A stretch of DNA of 64,000 nt, taken from assembly GCA_964387285.1 (NCBI GenBank), contig CAYLWO010000001.1, forward strand, positions 186,001 through 250,000, given 5' to 3'. This document shows positions 36,897-45,055 of the stretch, one piece after another. The position numbers and the translations under genes are program-made. The notes beneath the pieces are model-generated. The model saw nothing but the letters and a program-made list of their open reading frames with translations. It was not told where the DNA came from and did no database searches. Origin of the DNA: Anaerohabitans sp964387285. Lineage in GTDB: Bacteria; Zhuqueibacterota; Zhuqueibacteria; Residuimicrobiales; Residuimicrobiaceae. Every line of letters starts with the position of its first letter. Positions within the stretch are counted from its first letter, which is position 1.

Positions 36897-38435
36897 CTAT
36901 TTTTCTCTTTCGATACGAATATGGCGTACACCGGCTCGATGGATGCGCAAGATATTTTGCGCCCTCCGATATTCGCCGAATTGCCAGGCTGAAGCGGGCA
37001 GAGGCCGGCCGTCGCCATAAACCCTGGGAGTAAAAGTCAGATGCAACAGCTCATCGCCATCCGGTTCATAGGTCCGGTAGGATATTTTTTTATCGCCGTA
37101 TTTTATGCTTTGCACGATGGCAGTTGATTTCAACATGCGATCTCTTTGCTGCATCATCATGGCGGGTATTTCCGCCAGACCATCAAAGATGTGCGTCAAG
37201 TAATCAAAGTAGGAATCGGAGAACCAGGGATCGGAATAACCGATGCCGACATAATTAATGGCTTTTCCGTCTTTGGAATATTTATTATAAGCGGAATAGG
37301 TTGCCAGAGCGAACGCCGCGCGCGCCTCTTCATAATCCTTTTCCAGCCCGCTGACGCCGTACCACAAGGCGACAACCGAAGCGTAACGCGCTGTGTGGCT
37401 GCTCATTTCCATAAAACAGGAGTCCTGTTCGCAAATGCTGGTAGCGCCGTACCGTTTGGTTTTGCCGAAACGATTTTCCACCCAACGCAATAAATCCGGA
37501 ACGTGTCGTTGATAATCGGGATCAATTTCCGGATGCTGTAAAATGTACCGTGCCGTTTCCAGGGGCGTGTGCTGATTCAAATTATCATGGTTGGAAACCA
37601 CGTCCTCATAGTATCCGGACCAACGATAGTTGGTCATGGGATATTTCAACAGCCATTGCCAAACCACATTGCTGTTCTTCTGCAAGTCCTCCTGCTCAGT
37701 CGAGGAACAAAAAGGCAACAGACTGCTAAAGCATTTGACCACGGAAATCAAGCCGGCGTCGTATGTATCCACAACACGACCGGTTTGCAAGTGAACGCGA
37801 AAAGGCAGAGGAGAATGTTGTTCGTCTCCAGGCAGGATGTGTTTGTTTACTGTGCGCGCAATTCGCAGTGCCGCTTCGAGGTATTTCTTTTCACCGGAAT
37901 ATTTATAAAAATCCAAACAGCCGATCGCTACCAGACACATTTTGTCCGGTTCGCCCCATTCATCCGTGTATTCGCCGTCCGGCGTGTCGTCCTGAGTTCT
38001 GGGTACATGCGGCCATGACCAATCAGCGGGCGTGCAATACAGCAGCACCCGATCCATAAGCAATCGTACAACTTTAAAAAGGGATGGATCGCCGCTATAG
38101 GCATAATATTTTTTTGCGGTCTCCATGGCAAAATAGATGTTGCTGCCCTGATTGTTTTGTTTTTTCAGATATTCGCCGTTCTCATCAAATTTGGCGGTAA
38201 CCAGATACCAGGGATCCTCGCCGAACTTGGTTTGCCGGGTTGGGCAGTGGTTGATGAAATTGACGCTCCACTGAATAATATGGTCATAGCTGGTCCAGGG
38301 GAGCAAACGACCCTGCTCATCAAGGACGACCTGATGGTCTAAAATTTTTTCTTCGCTCCATAGGGGATGCAAGAATGGCAGGAGGAATAAACAAAAAGCG
38401 GATAAAAGACGATAAAAACAATTACGGGCATGCAT
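36897..38435 (-). CDS. Secreted (alpha/alpha) barrel protein, putative glycosidase or epimerase
   Basis: This 512-residue protein has a signal peptide (MHARNCFYRLLSAFCLFLLPFLHPLWS). The body is built of repeated helical hairpins (SNIYFAMETAKKYYAYSGDPSLFKVVRLLMDRVL; MCLVAIGCLDFYKYSGEKKYLEAALRIARTV), the pattern of six-hairpin glycosidases and related sugar epimerases or lyases. Aromatic and acidic motifs such as DWSWPHVPRTQDDTPDGEYTDEW could line an active site. I cannot place it in a named family. It appears to be the first gene of the catabolic block, starting after the palindrome at 38510-38538. Confidence 0.6.
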   Translation of the reverse strand: MHARNCFYRLLSAFCLFLLPFLHPLWSEEKILDHQVVLDEQGRLLPWTSYDHIIQWSVNFINHCPTRQTKFGEDPWYLVTAKFDENGEYLKKQNNQGSNIYFAMETAKKYYAYSGDPSLFKVVRLLMDRVLLYCTPADWSWPHVPRTQDDTPDGEYTDEWGEPDKMCLVAIGCLDFYKYSGEKKYLEAALRIARTVNKHILPGDEQHSPLPFRVHLQTGRVVDTYDAGLISVVKCFSSLLPFCSSTEQEDLQKNSNVVWQWLLKYPMTNYRWSGYYEDVVSNHDNLNQHTPLETARYILQHPEIDPDYQRHVPDLLRWVENRFGKTKRYGATSICEQDSCFMEMSSHTARYASVVALWYGVSGLEKDYEEARAAFALATYSAYNKYSKDGKAINYVGIGYSDPWFSDSYFDYLTHIFDGLAEIPAMMMQQRDRMLKSTAIVQSIKYGDKKISYRTYEPDGDELLHLTFTPRVYGDGRPLPASAWQFGEYRRAQNILRIHRAGVRHIRIEREK

Positions 38436-38509
38436 GGGTATTCCAGTATTTAATGGTTACTATGTTTGCTTGCTGAAACCTAAATAGGTCGACAGGCTCC
38501 CAAAAACAA

Positions 38510-38538
38510 CCTTGCGAAGGTTTAAAACCTTCGCAAGG
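38510..38538. repeat. Palindrome family copy 2 (CCTTGCGAAGGTT arms)
   Basis: Arms 38510-38522 and 38526-38538 are perfectly complementary, with a TAA loop. The 39-nt segment 38507-38545 equals 8381-8419 except for two loop bases. It begins 23 nt after the stop of the parvulin gene at 38562 on the minus strand and ends about 75 nt before the next gene. On the transcribed strand it is followed by TTGTTTTTGG, a short T-rich run, so termination here is plausible. Confidence 0.75.
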
Positions 38539-38561
38539 ATAATGCTTCAAGCTGCAACCGC

Positions 38562-40316
38562 TTAATTCAGGTGCGTGTTAGTTGCACTGGTTTTTTTTCT
38601 CCAGGGGAAAAAACAACGGTTCAACAACGAATCATGGACGGTTATTTTTTGCGTATCCACATAGGTTGCCTGCAATTTTTCCCAGGCAAAGCTCTTTTTC
38701 TGTTGCTGCATAACGATCGCGATTTCACCTTTGGCCGTCTCAAAAGGCACATAAACATTCCGGCTTTCAACAACCATGAGCAGAGAGTAACCATCCTTGT
38801 GGCGGACAACCGGGGTGCGTGCAACGCCGGCCTGCAGTTGAAACGCAAAATGGCCTATCTCTCCATAATCGCCCCTGAACAGAAATCCCAGATCACCCTC
38901 TTTCTCTTGAAATCCCGGACGCCGGGTATGGCGTTTGGCCATTTGACGAAACTCGCTCTCATTGTTAATGAGAGATCGGATACGATAAGCTTCTTTCTCC
39001 GATTTCAACAAAATCTCCAAAACATGCATCTGGCGATCGCGCAGAAATTGATTTTTATGTTCCGCATAGTATCTGCGATAATCGTCATCGTTAAAAGTGC
39101 ATGTGTCGGCATATTCACTGGTATAAAAAGCGGAAAGTAAATGAGTTCGTTTATCCTCTATTTCGCTGCGCACGTTTTCTATCTCGGCGATGCGCTTTTC
39201 ACGAGCCAGTTGCAGTAGAAAATAGTTGCGCAGGCTCATGGCCACAGCCCGATATAATCCATGACTCAGGGCCTCCGGCGATACAGTGGACAAATGTTGC
39301 CGAAAATCGCCCACAGTCCAGCGACCGCCCGTGTATGAGGCGATCACCGCATCCCTCCGGGTAGACAGCAAATTTTCTAACGGCGAATCGCCGACAAGGC
39401 CAAAATCGCTGAATTGGATGAGACCATTATTGGGCAGCCGGCGCTGTTCCTTTTCTAATTCGATAATCAGCGGTACATTCATCCGCACCTCTTTGGCTTG
39501 CATTATTTCTTTAATGCGCTCATCGCTCTTTTGTTTGATTTGACGCCGCCAAAGGCGATTGGCAATGGAAGTTCGATGAATCAGATAATTCTGCTCCGTC
39601 AATATCGGATTGTAAGTGAGATTTTCCAGATAAAGGATATGCCAACCGTATTTCGATTCGACCGGTTTTGAGTATTGCCCCACCTGCATGTCAAAGACGG
39701 CGTTTTCCAGATTCAAATCATCGAAATCACCCCAGGACAGGAATCCCAGATCACCGCTGTTCTTCTTTAAGGAAGAGTCGCGAAAGCAGGCGCGGGCAAG
39801 CTGTGAAAAATTTGCGCCTTTTTGCAATTGCCGATAGAGCGAATCGATTCCCGGGCGTGAAGCGGCAAAGAGGTGGCGGACATGAAACTTTACGGCCATT
39901 TTTTTATAAGCGGTTTGCAGCTCCTGTTCAGGAATATCCTCTGGTTTGTAGGTGTTGCCGATCTCTTCCTGCCACAGCCCGTGCAGAATGACCACGGTAG
40001 ATTCGGCGGTCATGGCTTTGCAGAATTCGGGCCGTTCTGCAAGTTTCGCATTTCTCGCCAGGTCGGATAGAAATAACCGTGTGGCCAGATCCCGGATTAC
40101 CTGCTTGCGCAATTCCGGAGTGTCTTGCGTCTGCACGGTACTGTACTGCAACCGGTCCATGAGCGCGCGGGAAAAAGTGGAAATAAAAATTGGCCGGCCA
40201 TCGACGCGAGCTACAACCGTTTCTTTTTCCTTTACATCCGTACAACGATGGGTAAGCGGTAAAAAGGCTATTAAAAAACAAATTATAATCAAGTATCGAT
40301 TGCGGAAAAGATTCAT
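38562..40316 (-). CDS. Two-domain parvulin-type peptidyl-prolyl isomerase (SurA/PrsA-like), cassette A
   Basis: The protein has 584 residues from the ATG at 40316, where a signal segment begins (MNLFRNRYLIIICFLIAFLPL); the frame is open 10 codons further. An N-terminal helical chaperone part (VVARVDGRPIFISTFSRALMDRL) leads to a first parvulin domain at about 145-245 (NSGDLGFLSWGDFDDLNLENAVF...KYGWHILYLENL). A long helical linker and a second parvulin domain at about 425-540 (EKEGDLGFLFRGDYGEIGHFAFQLQAG) follow. The signal is followed by HRC, not a clean lipobox. It is likely a periplasmic folding factor for the outer-membrane or secreted proteins encoded just upstream. It is last in cassette A and followed by a palindrome. 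Confidence 0.87.
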   Translation of the reverse strand: MNLFRNRYLIIICFLIAFLPLTHRCTDVKEKETVVARVDGRPIFISTFSRALMDRLQYSTVQTQDTPELRKQVIRDLATRLFLSDLARNAKLAERPEFCKAMTAESTVVILHGLWQEEIGNTYKPEDIPEQELQTAYKKMAVKFHVRHLFAASRPGIDSLYRQLQKGANFSQLARACFRDSSLKKNSGDLGFLSWGDFDDLNLENAVFDMQVGQYSKPVESKYGWHILYLENLTYNPILTEQNYLIHRTSIANRLWRRQIKQKSDERIKEIMQAKEVRMNVPLIIELEKEQRRLPNNGLIQFSDFGLVGDSPLENLLSTRRDAVIASYTGGRWTVGDFRQHLSTVSPEALSHGLYRAVAMSLRNYFLLQLAREKRIAEIENVRSEIEDKRTHLLSAFYTSEYADTCTFNDDDYRRYYAEHKNQFLRDRQMHVLEILLKSEKEAYRIRSLINNESEFRQMAKRHTRRPGFQEKEGDLGFLFRGDYGEIGHFAFQLQAGVARTPVVRHKDGYSLLMVVESRNVYVPFETAKGEIAIVMQQQKKSFAWEKLQATYVDTQKITVHDSLLNRCFFPWRKKTSATNTHLN

Positions 40317-40432
40317 CTTGTAATAAAATTGAATAGTATGATCCATGAAAGCATGGCTTATCGCTACAGCACTGATTGCTCAATCAAAAACACAGGTAAA
40401 CATTATCTCTGATAAACAGCACGTCACGCGTG

Positions 40433-41503
40433 TTAAAATACCAATCCCATTGAAAATCGTTGTGCATTTTCCAATACGCCCCAATCAGCCCAGCAATAAT
40501 CAATGCGAATACCCATCATGCCCCGCCGATACAGATCAATGCCACCGCCAAAGGTCAGGCCGTTAATCGCGTCGCGTTCAAATAGACTCTCATAGCCGCC
40601 GCGCACATAAAACATATTGGCAAAACCGTATTCCACACCGAGATTGACGCTTTCCGTGGCAAAACTGGGGTGACAGACATCCATGGCAATCAACGCTTTG
40701 CCGAAGGCGCCCAGGTTGCGTTCGTAGGAAATGCCGACCCGGAAAAGCAACGGTAAAGAGTATTCGCCGGTTTTGTAATTCACCGGCACGCGATCATAGT
40801 TTTCCACGCCTTCATCAGGGTCGACGATGGTGCGGATATGGCGGCCGCGCATCTCTATTTTGGTGCCAAAGTTGTTAACCGATGCGCCCAACCGCAATCC
40901 CTTTACTACCGTATTGTAAAAAATGCCGACATCCACGGCCATGGCGCTGCCGGTTTCGCTCCAGATGCGTTGCGAAACATATTTACCGCTCATGCCGAAA
41001 GAAAAGCGATCCGTAAAGGCAATGGCATACGTGAGTGCCACGCTGATATCGCGACCGGAAAACATTTCTCCTGTGCCTTCCGGACGTTCCACGGTGCGAA
41101 CCGGTTCATCTCCGTAGTCGAGAGCGTTATAACTCAATCCGAATGTGGATCGCAGGCTCGGAACTGGGACAACAAGACCGGCAAAATCGTGATAGGTGCC
41201 CACCAACCATTTGTTGTGTGCCAGTTCGCATTGCACGCCGTTGATCCAGGCAATGCCTGCCGGATTCCAGTACAAGGCAGTGGCGTCGTTGGCAATCGAG
41301 GTATATGCTCCGCCCATGGCCATGGCACGTGCGCCAACGCCAATTTCCAGAAAGGCGGCGGCGCCAGTCCCGACGCCGGAAACGTCGGCGACAAACTCGA
41401 CGCCTCCTTCTTTATCGGTCTGAGACCAGCTCGGCTTTGTCCAGACCATTAAAAGAATTATAACAAGTGTACAGAAATACGTCTTAATCGACCCTGCTTT
41501 CAT
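40433..41503 (-). CDS. PorV/PorQ-family outer-membrane barrel protein, cassette A
   Basis: The protein has 356 residues from the ATG at 41503, which follows TTGAGGTTGCTT; the longer reading starts at a TTG and is unlikely. It has a signal peptide ending at about residue 28. The PorV/PorQ (UPF0164) signature is clear: FLEIGVGARAMAMGGAYTSIANDATALYWNPAGIA, followed by long beta-strands to a terminal Phe (RFSMGLVF). In Bacteroidota PorV helps deliver sorting-domain proteins at the surface through type IX secretion. Here it directly follows two large proteins with C-terminal sorting-like tails (12 nt gap from the nearest), so a similar shuttle or attachment role is likely but inferred. Confidence 0.85.
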   Translation of the reverse strand: MKAGSIKTYFCTLVIILLMVWTKPSWSQTDKEGGVEFVADVSGVGTGAAAFLEIGVGARAMAMGGAYTSIANDATALYWNPAGIAWINGVQCELAHNKWLVGTYHDFAGLVVPVPSLRSTFGLSYNALDYGDEPVRTVERPEGTGEMFSGRDISVALTYAIAFTDRFSFGMSGKYVSQRIWSETGSAMAVDVGIFYNTVVKGLRLGASVNNFGTKIEMRGRHIRTIVDPDEGVENYDRVPVNYKTGEYSLPLLFRVGISYERNLGAFGKALIAMDVCHPSFATESVNLGVEYGFANMFYVRGGYESLFERDAINGLTFGGGIDLYRRGMMGIRIDYCWADWGVLENAQRFSMGLVF

Positions 41504-41515
41504 AAGCAACCTCAA

Positions 41516-44500
41516 TTATTTTATAATCGCGAATTTGCCTTTTTTCGAACCGCTACCGTGAGTGTCCACATAAAAGAAATAATATCCGGAAGCAACTTCC
41601 AAACCATCGTTGGTGCGCAGGTCCCACGACTCACGTCCTTTATCTGCCGTAGCAGAATGCCGAATCTCACGGACAAGCCTTCCGGCAACTGTAAAAATCG
41701 ATACCGTACATTCCATCGGCAGGTTGACAAAATCAATTCGGCGATTGCCGCGTCCCATGTCGGTGCTGAGCATTTTTTGTTCCAGACTGCTGGCAGCGAC
41801 ATAGGGATTAGGTACAACATAAATATCATTTAAATCCTGCTGCAGCGTCGCTTTTTCTGTGGTATTGCCGGTGATCGTAAATTCGAATACATCATTGCGA
41901 TCAAATGGTTTGGTGGTGGTTAAGCGCAGAATGTCGCCGCGCTGCGGGACTATTTGCCGCATGTCTGCCGGCGCACTGGCCGGCATGCTTAAAAATAAAT
42001 GCCAGGCTCTTTGCTGATAAACAATCTGTCCGTTCGCCTGCAGCACCGGTTTGACGTAAATCCAGAGATCGTCGCCGTTGCTCAATTTGGTTTTCAAGGA
42101 CTCTGGTTCCGTGCGATTGATGGTAGTTCGGTAACGGACGCGAAACGGATTGTCCGCCTCGGTCACGTCCCATATCTGGAAATTGGTGACGACGTTGTTG
42201 CCCATGGAGGTGTCTGCGCCGACATCCAGAATGCGCACCTCGTAATCCCGCGGCACAGGTTTGCCGCTGATGCTGTTCATGGTCGCCACCAGGTTGGTGT
42301 TGCTCTTTACCCATTGCGCGTTTTTAAAAGAGATCGTGGAATCGTTGCTAATGCTCAACACGAATCCATCGAAAATTTTGTCGCCCAGTCCTTTGACAGA
42401 GTAATCGGCTGTAGGAATCAGCAGTGTGTCGTGGCTGGTCTGATCGATAAACCAGGCGCCGGAGGTCAAGCCGGTCAACAATGACTCCCATACGCCGTTC
42501 AGGTCATAGAGAGAATTATCGTCTACGAACGACAAGCGGTATACGTGACCGCTTTTGACCTCATAGGGCGAGATGATATCCAGTCTGACTTTGCCTGAGC
42601 CATTACCGGAAACGTGCTGAACACCGTCCTGCAGTTGCGGTCTGACATATCCGGCTGCTGGTTCCATGGGAATCACTTTGGCGCAATTTTGATCCACATA
42701 GATAACACTGCCCAGCGCGTTGATTTGAATGATGGCCGAGCACTCGGTAGGCGAAACCGGCTGCAGATTGAGCCGATCGGATAATTTGCGTTCATAAAAA
42801 TCCGTGTAATATCCCTTGTCATAGGAGACAACGGCATAGTGATAGGTGCGTCCGTTGGTGACGGCTGTATCGACATAAAAATGACGAAGGCCCGTATCCT
42901 GGCCCATGATAAAACCGATGCCCAGGTCGGATTCGGCTCCGCCTTCGCGGCCAATGGTAATGGGGTGAGGACCGACCAGGCCGTTCTTTAAATCGTATTG
43001 CGCCAGCGCCTCATATAAAAGAGGATTATCAAAAGCATCACGAATGGTTTTGATGTCGCTAAAGGTCGGGTCCGTGCTTTTATAAATTTTATATCCTTCA
43101 AAATCATTGCCGTAAACCGGATCTTTGGAGAACTCGGCACGGCTGTCCCAGGTGAGCACTACACGGTGATCGCCGGCAACCGCCACCAGCACCGGTTTGC
43201 GCGGCGGTTTGGTGAAATTATAATCATTGTCGTAAATGGTTTGCATGGTGCGCTTGTTGCGAAAGATATCATCCATATCATTGCCAAACAAACAGGCGAT
43301 GGCGTAGCGTTGGGTGCCTTCTTTGCCCGGTTCTAACGGCACAAAACCGCAGCCATAGGTAACGCAGATATCGGATTCATAACCCGCTTCGATGTTAAAA
43401 TTTCCCGGTTGAATTTCAGTGTACCAAAAAGCCTCATCGTCAGCCTGGCGATTGTTAACGGCTTTGAGATACCAGGAGGTCAAACCCACCTGATCCGATT
43501 CATCGTTATCCGTGTAATCAAAATTTGGTTCACCCCAGTCAGGCTTGCCGTTTGCTTCAGTGCCATTGGCGTCCGGACCGGTGTAATCATCATCGTCGGG
43601 CCCGATGCCGTCAGAACCCACATCGTCGCGCAGCGGCTCATAATCAAGCAGGCCATTTTCATTGACATCTTCACCTTCGTCCAAAAGGCCGCTATAATTG
43701 AGATCTTCATTATCCCGTACACCATTGCCGTTTTGGTCCACCCAGCTTTTCCAATCTCCGTCGTTGTCGATTTTGTCGTACTGGGACTCGTCGATGATGC
43801 CATCATGGTCGTTATCTTTAGCGTCAGCCGGCAAGCCCGGACTTTCTAAAAAAGCATAGCCGAAATAGCCGGTGGGCGCCAGCTTGGCTGTGCGCCAGGT
43901 TTCCAGAGCATCCCAAACATAAGTGATATCGTCTTCTGTATCAGAGGCGGATTTGTTGCCTGCCTGGTTGCTGCCCACATCCACATCGCAGTACATGCCG
44001 ATAATGGATTTGTCAATGCGTTTGCCAAAGTTGGTCACATCATAAAGCGATAGTAGAATATCTTCAGCTAACCGGGCGCTCCATTGATAGTTACGCACCT
44101 TGACGGTAATGCCTAATCCCCGGCGGGAATCGGGCCAGGCGCGGGTGTCCGGTTCGGTAGTGCCCGGCAGATTTTCCGGATAATATTCGAATTCATCGTT
44201 CTCGTGATCATCCATAATGTAATAGGATTCCTGATCAGCGCGTACATAATAACCGTACTCGCCATTCCATTTTCCTGCGCAAGGTCCGGGTTTAAAATCA
44301 TCAACTCCGGGCACGCGCCAGTCGCCGGCATAGCTTTGCGGCGGCCAGTCTGCAGGCCAGGTTTCACGGCGATGACTCATCGCCGACCACTCGGCCTCGT
44401 TGATCATACTTAAATCCAAAATGCCGTTTTTATTAAAATCCTCTGCATTTTGCAGATCGCCATCGCCCTCGCCAACGTCGTGCGTATCAGGCAAACCATC

Positions 44501-45055
44501 CACGCCCACATCTTCGCTTACGCCGCCCATGTCCCAATCAGCGGAACTGGGATGGTGGTTATTATAGTAACGAGGCAGAGGCATAAAATGGTAGTGGTGT
44601 GATTGATCCGGGGACAGTTCCAACAAGCCGGTTCGGTTGAAGCGGTCGGAGACAATATGAATGGTGTGGTTATATTTATCCTTAACCTCGCCGGCGACAT
44701 AATAGACGAATGCATAACCGTAGGGTCGCTGACTTGCTCCTTTAGGCCAATTCATGCCGCAAAAGCCACCGTTATAGCCGTTGGCAAGCTGGCCCTGGTT
44801 GACAAAACCAGCTTCAACCAGATTGCCATCGTGTTTGGCAAATCGGATGTATTTCGACCAACCGACCTTGGCCGTTGTTTTCGACAGAGGTGCATAAGCT
44901 CGGCTGTTTAAATAGCCCGCACTTTTTTCAACCGATGGATTATATTTTTTATCATCATCCTTTTCCGCAGCCCTGATACTGCTGAGAAGGAATAAAAGTA
45001 AAATAGAGATGTGCATAGAGTTTCGTCGCATGAATCGGTCTTTCATTGGGTTCAT
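41516..45055 (-). CDS. Large secreted Asp-repeat protein with C-terminal sorting-like domain, cassette A copy 2
   Basis: This 1179-residue protein starts at an ATG overlapping the upstream stop (ATGA); ATGs at residues 9 and 14 also precede the signal segment MHISILLLFLLSSIRAA. A unique N-domain (HDGNLVEAGFVNQGQLANGYNGG...; DRFNRTGL) is followed by Asp-rich calcium-binding repeats like thrombospondin type 3 at about 184-215 and 411-521 (DNDHDGIIDES, DQNGNGVRD, DVNENGLLD). An FN3-like module lies at about 625-745 (GDHRVVLTWDSRAEFSKDPVYG...FEGYKIYKSTD). The final 95 residues (VVPNPYVAAS...IFTVAGRLVREI...GYYFFYVD) form a FlgD/type IX-like tail. It is strongly similar to the gene at 45052. Glycan binding beside the receptor is inference. 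Confidence 0.8.
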   Translation of the reverse strand: MNPMKDRFMRRNSMHISILLLFLLSSIRAAEKDDDKKYNPSVEKSAGYLNSRAYAPLSKTTAKVGWSKYIRFAKHDGNLVEAGFVNQGQLANGYNGGFCGMNWPKGASQRPYGYAFVYYVAGEVKDKYNHTIHIVSDRFNRTGLLELSPDQSHHYHFMPLPRYYNNHHPSSADWDMGGVSEDVGVDGLPDTHDVGEGDGDLQNAEDFNKNGILDLSMINEAEWSAMSHRRETWPADWPPQSYAGDWRVPGVDDFKPGPCAGKWNGEYGYYVRADQESYYIMDDHENDEFEYYPENLPGTTEPDTRAWPDSRRGLGITVKVRNYQWSARLAEDILLSLYDVTNFGKRIDKSIIGMYCDVDVGSNQAGNKSASDTEDDITYVWDALETWRTAKLAPTGYFGYAFLESPGLPADAKDNDHDGIIDESQYDKIDNDGDWKSWVDQNGNGVRDNEDLNYSGLLDEGEDVNENGLLDYEPLRDDVGSDGIGPDDDDYTGPDANGTEANGKPDWGEPNFDYTDNDESDQVGLTSWYLKAVNNRQADDEAFWYTEIQPGNFNIEAGYESDICVTYGCGFVPLEPGKEGTQRYAIACLFGNDMDDIFRNKRTMQTIYDNDYNFTKPPRKPVLVAVAGDHRVVLTWDSRAEFSKDPVYGNDFEGYKIYKSTDPTFSDIKTIRDAFDNPLLYEALAQYDLKNGLVGPHPITIGREGGAESDLGIGFIMGQDTGLRHFYVDTAVTNGRTYHYAVVSYDKGYYTDFYERKLSDRLNLQPVSPTECSAIIQINALGSVIYVDQNCAKVIPMEPAAGYVRPQLQDGVQHVSGNGSGKVRLDIISPYEVKSGHVYRLSFVDDNSLYDLNGVWESLLTGLTSGAWFIDQTSHDTLLIPTADYSVKGLGDKIFDGFVLSISNDSTISFKNAQWVKSNTNLVATMNSISGKPVPRDYEVRILDVGADTSMGNNVVTNFQIWDVTEADNPFRVRYRTTINRTEPESLKTKLSNGDDLWIYVKPVLQANGQIVYQQRAWHLFLSMPASAPADMRQIVPQRGDILRLTTTKPFDRNDVFEFTITGNTTEKATLQQDLNDIYVVPNPYVAASSLEQKMLSTDMGRGNRRIDFVNLPMECTVSIFTVAGRLVREIRHSATADKGRESWDLRTNDGLEVASGYYFFYVDTHGSGSKKGKFAIIK

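Noticed and set aside
43480..43850. Repetitive GAT-rich coding stretch considered as a DNA repeat or minisatellite
   Set aside because: It encodes the Asp-rich calcium-binding repeats of the secreted protein and is explained by protein selection.
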